The notes under the pieces were generated by a model that searched no databases, was not told the origin of the DNA, and saw only the letters and a program-made list of their open reading frames with translations. DNA of 64,000 bases from BNWE01 sp964369545 (GTDB lineage Bacteria; Pseudomonadota; Alphaproteobacteria; UBA3830), in NCBI GenBank assembly GCA_964369545.1, contig CAYJFA010000001.1, positions 62,001 to 126,000 on the forward strand, read 5' to 3'. The stretch's first letter is position 1. The number at the start of each line of letters is the position of its first letter. Positions 1-9,594 of this stretch are shown here, in pieces. The translations under genes were made by a program, and so were the position numbers.

Positions 1-200
1 TGATAAGGTTTTTAGTTACACAAAACAAAAATTTTGACTGCCATTTCGTTGAAACTCGTGAATGTTTAAACCCGTTAATTTACCAAACAAACAATTAACT
101 ATAAATATCACTAATATTTTACTAAAATACAGCAATAAAAATCTCATTATGAACTAATGACGCCATATGATATTCTGATTTCATTTAAAAACAACATATC
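1..200. other. Leader region upstream of radA, no gene seen
   Basis: No open reading frame with coding character was found in these 200 bases. The stretch is very AT-rich and precedes the radA ATG. It presumably holds the radA promoter, but no clear -35/-10 pair or strong Shine-Dalgarno could be assigned. Confidence 0.4.
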
Positions 201-1559
201 ATGGCTAAAAACGAAAAATCATTTTACTGTAACGAATGCGGTGCTAGGTATCCTAAATGGCTTGGAAGATGTGAAGATTGTGGGCAATGGAATTCCATTA
301 TGGAAGACGTAATTATAAACGGAAAAACTTTATCTAACGTCACCAATATAGAATTTACCGGGTTAGCCCTCCCGCAGTACAAAGTCGATAGAAAATTAAG
401 TGACATCGGCGAATTCGACAGAGTTCTTGGTGGAGGAGCTGTTCCCGGATCAGTTATTTTAATAGGAGGAGATCCAGGGATTGGAAAATCTACACTACTC
501 CTGCAAGCATTGTCAGCCCTATCTCAAGAATACAACTGCGTTTATATTTCTGGAGAAGAATCAGCAGAACAAATCTGCTTGCGAGCATCTAGATTAGGTG
601 CCGATGGATCCAACGTAAAATTAGCATGCGAAACAAATGTAGATGCCATAATAAAATCACTGAAAGATGGAATAGATTTTCTCGTAATTGATTCCATTCA
701 AACCCTACAGAGCTCGACTGTCGATTCGATACCAGGAACAGTAACACAAGTCAGATCCTGCGCATATGAGTTGATAAATTTTGCGAAAACCACCGGAACA
801 ACTGTTTTTTTGGTCGGTCACGTAACGAAAGATGGAGCAATCGCAGGCCCGAAAGTTTTGGAACATATGGTGGATACAGTACTATATTTTGAAGGAGAAA
901 GAGGAAACGCATATCGCATTTTAAGATCCGTAAAAAATCGCTATGGACCATGTGATGAACTCGGAATTTTTGAAATGCGACAGCATGGTTTGATGAGCGT
1001 GGCAAATCCTTCTGTTTTATTTTTAACACAAAGAGACAGTGAAGTCCCAGGTACAACTGTGTTCTCAGGAATTGAGGGAACAAGGCCTATCCTCGTCGAA
1101 GTACAGGCCCTAGTATCAAAAAGTTATTTTTCATCCCCGCGAAGAACCGTTGTTGGATGGGATATCAATCGACTCTTCACTATTCTCGCGGTCATAGAAT
1201 CGAAGTGTAAAATCACATTTTCTGATAGAGACGTATATCTCAGCATTGCCGGCGGATTGAAAATCTCAGAACCAGCAGGAGATCTTGCGGTCGCAATGAG
1301 TCTTCTTTCTGCAAAAAGTGGAAATATTATTAAAAACAACACGTGTGTATTCGGAGAAATAGGACTTACTGGAGAAATTAGATCGGTCTCCCGATGCGCG
1401 GAACGAATCAAAGAAGCAAAAAAACTGGGTTTCAAAAATATTATCCTTCCATTTGCAAATAAATTCGTAAAAGAAGCATCTAACGACATAAATTTGACTA
1501 CCGCAAAAAACATATTGGATATAGTAGAGATACTGGGATTGAGTAGAAAATATGACTAA
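201..1559 (+). CDS. radA: DNA repair protein RadA
   Basis: RadA is a RecA-like ATPase and branch-migration helicase used in recombinational repair. The 452 residues carry all family landmarks: an N-terminal C4 zinc finger (Cys10, Cys13, Cys24, Cys27), a Walker A motif GGDPGIGKST near residues 89-98, the RadA-specific KNRYG motif near residue 245, and a C-terminal Lon-like domain lacking the protease catalytic residues. Length is typical (about 450-460). The ATG at 201 begins directly at the zinc-finger region as in homologues, though its Shine-Dalgarno is weak. The stop overlaps the start of the following cvpA-type gene by 8 nt, so the two are probably translationally coupled. Confidence 0.97.
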   Translation: MAKNEKSFYCNECGARYPKWLGRCEDCGQWNSIMEDVIINGKTLSNVTNIEFTGLALPQYKVDRKLSDIGEFDRVLGGGAVPGSVILIGGDPGIGKSTLLLQALSALSQEYNCVYISGEESAEQICLRASRLGADGSNVKLACETNVDAIIKSLKDGIDFLVIDSIQTLQSSTVDSIPGTVTQVRSCAYELINFAKTTGTTVFLVGHVTKDGAIAGPKVLEHMVDTVLYFEGERGNAYRILRSVKNRYGPCDELGIFEMRQHGLMSVANPSVLFLTQRDSEVPGTTVFSGIEGTRPILVEVQALVSKSYFSSPRRTVVGWDINRLFTILAVIESKCKITFSDRDVYLSIAGGLKISEPAGDLAVAMSLLSAKSGNIIKNNTCVFGEIGLTGEIRSVSRCAERIKEAKKLGFKNIILPFANKFVKEASNDINLTTAKNILDIVEILGLSRKYD

Positions 1560-2169
1560 CTCGTCCTTTTTTAATTGCTTAGATTATATTTATATAGCAA
1601 TAATGCTAATATCCTCAGTATTTGGCTTTATAAAGGGATTTACACGTTCCTTTTTAAGTTTATGCGCTTGGATTTGTAGTGGTTTTCTTTCTATTATCAT
1701 ATCTCCATATTTGTATCCTTTTACAAAAAAATACTTCACAGAACCGTCCATAGTCCAAGGAGTATCTACAGGAATATCATATATTTTAATACTCATAATA
1801 TTATTACTCATAACACATCTAATATCCGATAGTATAAAGCGCTCTGTTTTGTCAGGACTAGACAGAGCAATTGGGGTATTATTCGGACTCTTTCGGGGAA
1901 TTTTTCTACCATTTTGTATATGTACTATATTTTTAATCTTTGATATCGCGAAAAAGAAATTTGCAATAATAGATCAATCAAAGATATCAGGTATATTATT
2001 TGAAACTTCCAGACTAACGATAATTCCATATTTAGAAGAAAATGGAGCTATTCAAAAGATTAAATCCAAGCAAAAAGGTCTAAAAAACGATCACCAGAAA
2101 TCAATAGAAGAAGCTTTTAGAACGTCAAAATTCAAAATAATACCAAAACGAGAATTAGAAAAAAAATAG
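1552..2169 (+). CDS. CvpA family membrane protein
   Basis: This 205-residue protein has four predicted hydrophobic segments in its first 140 residues. An early GFIKGFTRSF stretch and a later GLDRAIGVLFGLFRG stretch are typical of the CvpA/colicin V production family of inner-membrane proteins. The C-terminal 60 residues are charged and probably cytoplasmic. It overlaps the end of radA by 8 nt in another frame. In alphaproteobacteria a cvpA homologue commonly lies between radA and purF, so the position supports the family call. The molecular role of CvpA is poorly defined (linked to biofilm and envelope traits in some species). Confidence 0.85.
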   Translation: MTNSSFFNCLDYIYIAIMLISSVFGFIKGFTRSFLSLCAWICSGFLSIIISPYLYPFTKKYFTEPSIVQGVSTGISYILILIILLLITHLISDSIKRSVLSGLDRAIGVLFGLFRGIFLPFCICTIFLIFDIAKKKFAIIDQSKISGILFETSRLTIIPYLEENGAIQKIKSKQKGLKNDHQKSIEEAFRTSKFKIIPKRELEKK

Positions 2170-2215
2170 AAACCTTACTACTGGAATTTAGTATTTACAC
2201 AAATTTTTCAGGACG

Positions 2216-3082
2216 CTATCCTTTAATCGATCCAGCAGTTAATCCTGAGATAATTCTACGCTGAAATATTACAACTAATATTATAAGTGGAAGAGTTACC
2301 AATACGCTCGCCGCCATAATTAAACCCCATGGGAGCTCATGTTGCGAGGCTCCACTAAACAACGCTAGGGATACTGGCACTGTTCTAGCTTGATTAGTAA
2401 GCGTAAATGTCAACGCGAATAAAAATTCATTCCAAGCAGCTATGAAAGCTAACAAGCCGGTTGTTACAATCGCAGGTCCTAATATTGGCAGAAAAACCTT
2501 TTTTAAAATTATAAATTGAGTTGCGCCGTCCATAATAGCCGCTTCCTCTATTTCCTTCGGGATGCTATTCATAAAATTCGTCATAATCCATAGAGTAAAC
2601 GGAACAGTTATTATCATATAAGAAAGAATCAGCGCAGATTTTTCATTGTATATATCTAAAACTCTAATTAACTCGAACATTCCGGATAAGACAGCTACAT
2701 GCGGCAAAGTTGTAACACTCAAAGCGATCATCAGAACCCTTCTTCTCCCTGGAAATCTGTGACGCGCAAGAGGATACGCTGCAAAAAGGCATACAACTAA
2801 TGTCAATAATGAGGTAAAAACCGCAACAACTGCTGAATTTAAAAACGAGCATCCGAAAGTTATATCGCTAAAAACATATCTATAGTTTTCAAACGTTATT
2901 TTCGCCGGCCAAAGCTCTGTTGAAAACAAGTCAGAACTACCTCGCAAAGAAGAAACAACCGCCCAATAAAACGGAAATAAACAACATATCGCAACCACTA
3001 AACACATCGCGTAAAACACGATATTTTTTATCAGTCTTTTATATTTCCACTTATTTTCTGATATTAACATTCTTGAATTCAA
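2216..3082 (-). CDS. Carbohydrate ABC transporter permease, MalG type
   Basis: Inner-membrane permease of a CUT1 sugar ABC importer. The 288 residues contain six predicted membrane segments. The cytoplasmic EAA loop is intact (IEEAAIMDGATQFIILKKV followed by LP), which is where the ATPase docks. It is the last gene of a four-gene minus-strand run (aspS, binding protein, MalF-type permease, this gene). The reading frame begins at a TTG at 3082 that overlaps the upstream stop as TTGA; an ATG four codons later (3070) is an equally possible start. No nucleotide-binding subunit follows; convergent cvpA is next. Substrate cannot be told from sequence; maltose, trehalose or glycerol-3-phosphate type importers are closest. 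Confidence 0.88.
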   Translation of the reverse strand: MNSRMLISENKWKYKRLIKNIVFYAMCLVVAICCLFPFYWAVVSSLRGSSDLFSTELWPAKITFENYRYVFSDITFGCSFLNSAVVAVFTSLLTLVVCLFAAYPLARHRFPGRRRVLMIALSVTTLPHVAVLSGMFELIRVLDIYNEKSALILSYMIITVPFTLWIMTNFMNSIPKEIEEAAIMDGATQFIILKKVFLPILGPAIVTTGLLAFIAAWNEFLFALTFTLTNQARTVPVSLALFSGASQHELPWGLIMAASVLVTLPLIILVVIFQRRIISGLTAGSIKG

Positions 3083-3990
3083 TCCATTTGCTGTAATTTT
3101 TTTTTATTAAACGATATATAAAAGATACTTAAAAACGCGATAAAGAATAATAATGCCGTTGCTGCCGCCGAACCAAAACCCACATCAGCATAATCCACAA
3201 GATGTCGCCTTGCATAAACTGACATTGTGGCATTAGCGTTGTTCCCACTGCTTAATATATAGACAAGATCGAATATTCTTACCGCATCCAAAGCTCTGAA
3301 AATCATTGCGACAATTATCGTAGGCTTCATCATTGGCAAAATTATACTGACCAGCGCTTTTCTGAATGGAATGCTATCGACTTCAGCTGCTTCAAAACAA
3401 TCCTGTGGAAGGGATTGCAGACCTGCAAGCAATAGGAGAGCCATATATGGTGTAGTTTTCCAAACATCAACCAGAATTATCGATACTATGCTCAATGCAT
3501 TAGAAGCCGTCCATGGAATCGGATCGCTTATTATAGAGACCCTCAGAAGAAGATCATTTATAATTCCATAAACATCGTTTAACATCCACGCCCACATTTT
3601 CGAAGAAACTATTGTTGGAATCGTCCAGGGGATGAGAACAATAGCTCGCATCCAGCCACGCCCCTTGAAATTTCTGCGCAGTATGAGAGCAATAATCATA
3701 CCTAAAACCGTCTCCATAGGAACTGATATCGCTGCAATAACGAACGTATTTAAAACAGCTTTCCACCAATCCTGATCCCTGGCAAGAGAAATGAAATTTT
3801 CTACACCTATAAAATCAGCATTTCGCAAATTATCGAGGGTGGCATCCGTAAAACTGAAAAAAATAGTCCTTGCTAAGGGCCAGGCGGCGCAAATCATCAA
3901 CACCAACAAGCATGGTGTCAAAAACATCCAATGCGATAGATTACTTCGTCTGGACCGTTTTTTCAGCTTTTGCGGATTAAATATTTTCAT
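3079..3990 (-). CDS. Sugar ABC transporter permease, MalF type
   Basis: This 303-residue permease is the partner of the downstream MalG-type subunit. It has a basic N-terminus and six predicted membrane helices. Its EAA loop reads CFEAAEVDSIPFRKALVSI followed by ILP, so the usually invariant glycine of the EAA-x3-G motif is replaced by Ser. That could change coupling to the ATPase or be tolerated. It overlaps the binding-protein gene by 4 nt upstream and the MalG-type gene downstream, so the three are co-translated. No ATPase gene is in this operon or elsewhere in the window; an ATPase encoded elsewhere would be needed for transport. Confidence 0.88.
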   Translation of the reverse strand: MKIFNPQKLKKRSRRSNLSHWMFLTPCLLVLMICAAWPLARTIFFSFTDATLDNLRNADFIGVENFISLARDQDWWKAVLNTFVIAAISVPMETVLGMIIALILRRNFKGRGWMRAIVLIPWTIPTIVSSKMWAWMLNDVYGIINDLLLRVSIISDPIPWTASNALSIVSIILVDVWKTTPYMALLLLAGLQSLPQDCFEAAEVDSIPFRKALVSIILPMMKPTIIVAMIFRALDAVRIFDLVYILSSGNNANATMSVYARRHLVDYADVGFGSAAATALLFFIAFLSIFYISFNKKKLQQMD

Positions 3991-5378
3991 TTAGATCCTA
4001 AAAAATTCTTGATCCAAAAAACAATTTTTGAGAAGATTCCTTCTTTTTGGATTTCTGACTTTTCAATACCGATATCTTTTAAGTCTTTATGCAGAATCTT
4101 ATCTAGTTTTTGGTTCATACGATTTAGTAATCTTTTAACATCAGAGACAGAAATCTCAGAATCAGCACTGTCTGTTAATATCGTACTTACGCCGTTAAAT
4201 ATCTCTGAACTTGCTCTAAGATAATTTTTTCCAAACGCAATCGAAGGCCTCGAGACAGCATTTTCCAATGAATGATATAAATCAGCAAAAAACGGATTGT
4301 TTTTTAGAACAACGCTGTCCGTATATAAACTTTTAAACGCAGGAAGATACGAATATTCTGATCGCATTCTTTGCTGAGTCTTACTTGTTAAAAATTTTAT
4401 CAGATCAGCAGCTAATTTTGCGTGTTTAGAATATTTTGAAACCGCTAAAAACCATCCGCCTAAAATTCCGGAAGCTTTCCCGCCCTTTTCACTTGGAGGC
4501 ACTTGCATAACACCAACTTTTCCAGCAACTGCCGTCGCAGAATCGTTTAACAACGCCCAGGCATAAGGCCAACTTTTCATAAATACGGCATTTCCGGATT
4601 GGAACATACCGCGAGCTTCCTCCTCACCGTAATTTAATGCGCTTTGACTCATGATATTTTTGAGACATCTTATTAAAAACATAATTGAATCAATAGATTG
4701 CTGAGAATTTACAACTACTTTATCACCTTTTACTATGGCTCCTCCAAAACAATCCACTAGTTCCGCATAATTGCATGTCAGCATTTCAAACGCTTTCAAT
4801 TGATAAGCAAAACCATAAAACTTACTGGTCTTATCTTCTTTTTTTCGCTCTTCATTTTGAATATATAACGCAGTCTCATAAAGATCCTCCCATGTTTTTG
4901 GAACAGGGCGATTATACTTTTCCAACAAATCTTTGCGATAATACATTATTCCGCAATCTGAATACCAAGGCAAAGCAACCAATTTTCCTTGACTGTACAT
5001 ATTTTCTTTAATACAGTCGAAATAGTCGTCTGACTCGATTTCTCCAGCAGCATAAAAATTATCAAGAGGGGCTAGATAATCTGACAGAACGCCAACCCAA
5101 ACCACATCCATTTGTAATATATCAATATCAAATGTTCCAGCACTCAACCACTGCTGATACAGCGCAAAACATTCGTTACTTGCATGCGGAAGCGTTACAA
5201 TTTCAACTTTATGCTTTCCTCCATGCTTCGCGACCCATTCCTCAATAGCTTTTTTGCATAGCTCTATCTCACGCCCTTTAGATCTGCATGTTATTCTTAA
5301 AGTATAGGCGTGAACATCATTGATATAGCTAGATAATAAAGTAAATAAAATGAAAAACATTGACATAAATTTCTTCAT
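3987..5378 (-). CDS. Extracellular sugar-binding protein of ABC importer
   Basis: Periplasmic solute-binding protein of cluster B (family 1, MalE/ThuE/UgpB-like), 463 residues. The ATG at 5378 was chosen because GGAGGG lies about 7 nt upstream; a GTG at 5393 overlaps that ribosome site and would add five residues. A Sec signal peptide is clear: Lys-Lys, a hydrophobic core, and an Ala cleavage site near VHA. The family features LPWYSDCGIMYYRKDLLEKY and PKTWEDLYETA are easily recognised. The last 60 residues are charged and end in a hydrophobic FSKIVFWIKNFLG segment, unusual for this family. Gene order binding protein-permease-permease is standard, but the location directly behind aspS is not. 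Confidence 0.88.
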   Translation of the reverse strand: MKKFMSMFFILFTLLSSYINDVHAYTLRITCRSKGREIELCKKAIEEWVAKHGGKHKVEIVTLPHASNECFALYQQWLSAGTFDIDILQMDVVWVGVLSDYLAPLDNFYAAGEIESDDYFDCIKENMYSQGKLVALPWYSDCGIMYYRKDLLEKYNRPVPKTWEDLYETALYIQNEERKKEDKTSKFYGFAYQLKAFEMLTCNYAELVDCFGGAIVKGDKVVVNSQQSIDSIMFLIRCLKNIMSQSALNYGEEEARGMFQSGNAVFMKSWPYAWALLNDSATAVAGKVGVMQVPPSEKGGKASGILGGWFLAVSKYSKHAKLAADLIKFLTSKTQQRMRSEYSYLPAFKSLYTDSVVLKNNPFFADLYHSLENAVSRPSIAFGKNYLRASSEIFNGVSTILTDSADSEISVSDVKRLLNRMNQKLDKILHKDLKDIGIEKSEIQKEGIFSKIVFWIKNFLGSK

Positions 5379-5423
5379 ACTATTACCCTCCACAAAAAAA
5401 TTTTGAATTTCTGTAAATTTGAT

Positions 5424-7205
5424 TCATTGTATGATAGATTTTTTTGGCAAAGCAAGTTTTATATGTAATTCCTTAAGCTGTTTGTCAGAAACACTTGATG
5501 GAGCGTTCATCATAAGATCTTGTGCCTGCTGATTAAGAGGGAACGCAATAACTTCCCGAATATTCGGTTCATCAGCAATAAGCATCACGATTCTATCTAT
5601 ACCGGGAGCACAGCCACCATGAGGAGGAGCTCCATATTGAAACGCGCTAAACATTCCCTTAAATTTCTCTTTTATCTCCTCAGGATCATATCCAGCGATT
5701 TCGAACGCTTTTAACATGATGTCCGGTTTGTGGTTTCTAATCGCACCACTGGAGAGTTCTATGCCGTTGCATACTATATCATACTGATATGCCTTGATTT
5801 CCAGCGGATTCATGTTTTGCAATGCCTCCATTCCTCCCTGCGGCATGGAAAACGGATTGTGCGAGAAATCTATTTTATTTGTTTCTTCATTAATCTCATA
5901 CATAGGAAAATCAACTATCCAGCAAAGTTCAAACCCGTTCGAACATAAGCCAAGATCCTTTCCTAATTTTCGACGAACCTGATCTGATAATTTACATGCC
6001 GTTTTTTCTGCGGCACAAACGAAAAAAATAACGCCGTCGGATTTTAATTCTGTTTTTGCTTTTAATCTTTCCAACTGATCTTGTGTCAAAAACTTCGCGA
6101 TCGGTCCTTTAGCTTCACTTGCAGAAAATGTCACATATCCCAATCCTGGCATTTCGTTTTCTTTTGCCCAATCGTTCATTTTATCGAAGAAACTGCGGGG
6201 TTGCTTATCTGCTCCTTCCACCGCAATCGCGCGTACAACAGCTCCAAATTTTACCGCATTCACAAACACTGAAAATGAAGACTCGGCAAATATATCGCTA
6301 ACATCTTCTATTATTAACGGATTTCTGAGATCCGGCTTATCACAGCCATAGTGCAGCATCGAGTCACTATAAGTAATACGACGAAACGGATATTCCGAAA
6401 CTGTCTTATTTGAATATTCCTTAAAAATCTCATAAATGACCGGCTCTATCGCTTTAAATACATCATCTTGCGTAACAAACGACATTTCGAAATCCAACTG
6501 ATAAAATTCACCAGGAGATCTGTCCGCGCGGCTATCTTCATCTCTAAAACATGGAGCTATCTGAAAATACTTATCGAATCCCGCAACCATTAATAATTGT
6601 TTGAATTGCTGTGGCGCCTGTGGAAGAGCATAAAACTGCCCTGGATGTATCCTACTTGGAACAAGAAAATCTCGCGCGCCCTCCGGTGAGCTTGCTGTTA
6701 AAATAGGCGTATTTATCTCCAAAAATCCTTCTCGTTGCATTTTTTCTCTGATACTGGCGATAATATTACAGCGCAGCACTATATTCGCATGTATTTTTTC
6801 TCTTCTTAAATCCAAAAATCTATATTTCAAACGATTTTCTTCGGATAAATCAGATACACTGCTGACTGCAATCGGTACGTTTTCAACAAACGACAACACT
6901 TCAAAACTTTCGATTCTCACCTCAATGTAACCAGTAGAGTTTTCTTCATTAATCGTAGATCTTTCTCTTTTGGTAACACTTCCAGTAATTGTGACAATAC
7001 ATTCATGTCTGATTTTTTCTACTTCTGAAAAAACATCGCTACTTGAGTCGATTACACACTGAGTAATACCAAAATGATCGCGCAAATCGATAAATAGCAA
7101 ATTACCATGATCTCGTTTCTTATGTACCCATCCGGATAATTTTACTGATTCACCATCATGAACCTCTCGCAATTCACCGCAATTATGAGTTCTATAGATG
7201 CTCAT
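5424..7205 (-). CDS. aspS: Aspartyl-tRNA synthetase
   Basis: Class II synthetase charging tRNA-Asp. The 593 residues match the bacterial-type AspRS length and layout: an N-terminal OB anticodon-binding domain (GWVHKKRDHGNLLFIDLRD), motif 2 near residue 220 (FRDEDSRADRSPGEFYQLD), the bacteria-specific GAD insertion in the middle, and motif 3 near residue 530 (GAPPHGGCAPGIDRIVM). gatA and gatB lie in the same window, so this enzyme may be non-discriminating and also make Asp-tRNA-Asn for amidation; that depends on whether asnS exists elsewhere. The sugar-binding protein gene follows after 45 nt on the same strand, implying co-transcription. Confidence 0.97.
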   Translation of the reverse strand: MSIYRTHNCGELREVHDGESVKLSGWVHKKRDHGNLLFIDLRDHFGITQCVIDSSSDVFSEVEKIRHECIVTITGSVTKRERSTINEENSTGYIEVRIESFEVLSFVENVPIAVSSVSDLSEENRLKYRFLDLRREKIHANIVLRCNIIASIREKMQREGFLEINTPILTASSPEGARDFLVPSRIHPGQFYALPQAPQQFKQLLMVAGFDKYFQIAPCFRDEDSRADRSPGEFYQLDFEMSFVTQDDVFKAIEPVIYEIFKEYSNKTVSEYPFRRITYSDSMLHYGCDKPDLRNPLIIEDVSDIFAESSFSVFVNAVKFGAVVRAIAVEGADKQPRSFFDKMNDWAKENEMPGLGYVTFSASEAKGPIAKFLTQDQLERLKAKTELKSDGVIFFVCAAEKTACKLSDQVRRKLGKDLGLCSNGFELCWIVDFPMYEINEETNKIDFSHNPFSMPQGGMEALQNMNPLEIKAYQYDIVCNGIELSSGAIRNHKPDIMLKAFEIAGYDPEEIKEKFKGMFSAFQYGAPPHGGCAPGIDRIVMLIADEPNIREVIAFPLNQQAQDLMMNAPSSVSDKQLKELHIKLALPKKSIIQ

Positions 7206-7488
7206 TCCGCATTACTCCATTTGTTCAACCACTCCGAAAGAAACATTCAGCGGTCTGCATATTATCTTAAAAAATGGTTATTTTTTCAATAGATATTAGT
7301 ATAAACGATGGAAAGGCTAAATGCGTTACAATTAATATTTAAAATCTAAAGTCACAAAAACCTCAGTTTAAGTTTTAATAAAAATATAGCCAATAATACT
7401 AATAATTTAATTTTCTCACATGTCTCCTTAACTTTTTTCTAAATTCATGATGTCATAACATTAATAAAAGTTTAAAAGTTTGCGCATT

Positions 7489-8106
7489 ATGAAAAAAATA
7501 TTCATTTTCTCAGTATTAAGTGTTTTTTACACTTCTTCATTATTAGGGATGGCTACAGATTTTAGTTAAGTGGATCGGCATCAACGCAATCTACACAAAC
7601 ATCAACAACAGAATCAAGAATTATTTCTCAAGGAGAAAAATTAGATCTATTCAGGCCTAAAACTGTTACGATTGCTAAACTTGATTCCATAATAACTGAA
7701 TCAACAAACCCCAATGAAATAAAAGGCTTTGAAGCAGCAATTCATATTATCACGATATTACAACTTATTAAGGCGTTACAGCTTTCTCAGGCGGCTGAAA
7801 TTGGCAAAAATAAGAATTTACACCAAATCCTTCAGGAACTAAACGTTGTACATACAACTGATTTCCGTCTTTCTCAACAATATTGGCCATATTGATACAA
7901 TTATTGAGGCAGCTCAAAATTTTGAGAAATTATTTCCTCATATTTCCCCATATTTTCAAGATAGTTTTTCCACTTATATTGAAACTGCATATAAATGTTC
8001 GTGTGCATTCCGAGAGGGATTAACACCCCCTGTACCATCAAACATAAACCAATTAGTAGAAACATTAAAACGGTTATCGCCGCTTCGGCAACAAAGATTT
8101 TTATGA
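7489..8106 (+). pseudogene. Broken gene for a small secreted protein
   Basis: The ATG at 7489 opens a good signal peptide (MKKIFIFSVLSVFYTSSLLG, then Met-Ala) that stops at a TAA at 7567. A second frame (-1) stays open from about 7566 to the TGA at 7893 and encodes a Ser/Thr-rich then helical stretch. The first frame reopens by 7846 and runs to 8106. The three pieces join into one protein of roughly 200 residues if two opposite frameshifts are allowed. No family is recognised. The 283 bases upstream (7206-7488) hold no gene and probably contain the diverging aspS promoter. It could also be two small genes, but the absence of independent start sites argues for decay. Confidence 0.55.
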
Positions 8107-8208
8107 TAAAAACTTATATTTTACTTAAAAATAGCATTTCTTTTTTGTCATTAAAAATTGCATAAATCTAGATACAAAACATTTAAAATTAATTTCATAA
8201 TGTTTTAT

Positions 8209-9450
8209 CTATATTTTTCGTATCGACACTAAAAATTCAGCGAATTCGCCATCATTTGATTCCACAGATATAGTCCCTTCATGATCATCTATCACCTCTT
8301 TTGCACTTGATAAACCTAATCCTGGTCCTGTTCCTTCAGGCTTTGTTGTAAAAAATGGATTAAAAATTTTATCTTTTATATCATCCTTTATTCCTACCCC
8401 ATTGTCATAAATCACTATTTTTATAGCTTCCGCCATGTTTTCGGTATGAACTTTTATTTTTGCTTGCGTGATATCCTCAAACTTGAACATTACAGAATAT
8501 AGAGCATTATCCAAAATATTATATATTGCTTTGCTGATTGACGGCGTCGACATCATGCTATGTCCAATAGCATTATCAAGATTTGTATCTATTTGCGGAA
8601 GATTGGTTTTTCCGCTGGTTTTATAAGAAGATAGAAGCATTGTAATTGTTTGTGTAACAATTTTATTTATATTTGCCGGATGCTTTTTGCTGCCAGAATC
8701 ATTGGACTGCGTAAGCATAAATCTAAGAATTTTATCTGCATTTTGGCCATATTCTGAGATTTTTTTTACATTTAATTGAAACTTTTTCAAATTAGCGGAC
8801 AAATATTCGTACATATCAGCATTAATTTTATCTTTATCAGAATCTATTTTTGTTAAAACTTCTTCACATATTTCCGCGCTAACCCCAGAAAAATTAATCG
8901 CAAAGTTCAGTGGATTTTTCAGTTCCTGCGAGATAGAACTTACGAGAACTCCAATCGATGCCATTTTTTCCTGTGCCACAATCTGCTTTTGCCCTTGCTC
9001 TATCTTTGCTAAATATGCGATTTCTTTATCATATGCTTCTTTTCTTGCCACGCAATTTGAAAGTCGTGCTCTTAAAAGAGTCTGATTCAGCGGCTTCACC
9101 AAGTAATCTTCCGCACCAGCTTCTATACATCTCACTACTAACTCAATATCGCTGTCGCTTGACATCATAATTACAGGAATATTTTTGTAAAATTCATCAT
9201 CTTTAATTTGTTTTAAAAAATCATAACTGCTTACTCCTGCTATAAACATATTCAAAAAGATTACATCTATTCCTCCCTTTGCCAATGTCTTAAGCGCATT
9301 ATCAGAATTATCGGCAGGAATTACGTCATATCCATATATAGATAACCGCCTTTTTAACAATGTACGTGCGCTCTCATTATCATCTATTACAAGAACTTTT
9401 GCTGGTATTTGAACAATGGTTTGTTCAGCTGCCGATTCTGACATATTCAT
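8209..9450 (-). CDS. Receiver-histidine kinase-like protein lacking both phosphoacceptors
   Basis: A 413-residue protein with an N-terminal receiver domain (about 18-135), a short coiled-coil/DHp-like region (140-260) and a HATPase domain (about 285-413). The ATG at 9450 was chosen for its AGGGATT ribosome site; a TTG 60 nt earlier is less likely. The receiver keeps the acidic pair Asp23-Asp24 and the Lys in YLVKPL, but the phosphoacceptor position is Asn67 (VIFLNMFIAG). The H-box reads SISQELKNPLNF, so the phosphorylated His is Gln175. The ATPase N-box (NILDNALYS) and G-boxes (DNGVGI, GPGLGL) look intact. It is transcribed divergently from the cyclase gene, suggesting a shared pathway. It may act as an ATP-binding scaffold or modulator rather than a phosphorelay kinase. 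Confidence 0.85.
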   Translation of the reverse strand: MNMSESAAEQTIVQIPAKVLVIDDNESARTLLKRRLSIYGYDVIPADNSDNALKTLAKGGIDVIFLNMFIAGVSSYDFLKQIKDDEFYKNIPVIMMSSDSDIELVVRCIEAGAEDYLVKPLNQTLLRARLSNCVARKEAYDKEIAYLAKIEQGQKQIVAQEKMASIGVLVSSISQELKNPLNFAINFSGVSAEICEEVLTKIDSDKDKINADMYEYLSANLKKFQLNVKKISEYGQNADKILRFMLTQSNDSGSKKHPANINKIVTQTITMLLSSYKTSGKTNLPQIDTNLDNAIGHSMMSTPSISKAIYNILDNALYSVMFKFEDITQAKIKVHTENMAEAIKIVIYDNGVGIKDDIKDKIFNPFFTTKPEGTGPGLGLSSAKEVIDDHEGTISVESNDGEFAEFLVSIRKI

Positions 9451-9594
9451 AATCCCTATAGCTTCCTTTATTTTACAATAGACAAAGTTAAAATTTGTTT
9501 TAAATTTCAATTTTTACTAAAGGTTAATCTTTTTTGATTATCATTGTCATTATGCTGAAATCTCATTTTTAATTATTAAAAAGGTAATATTGAT

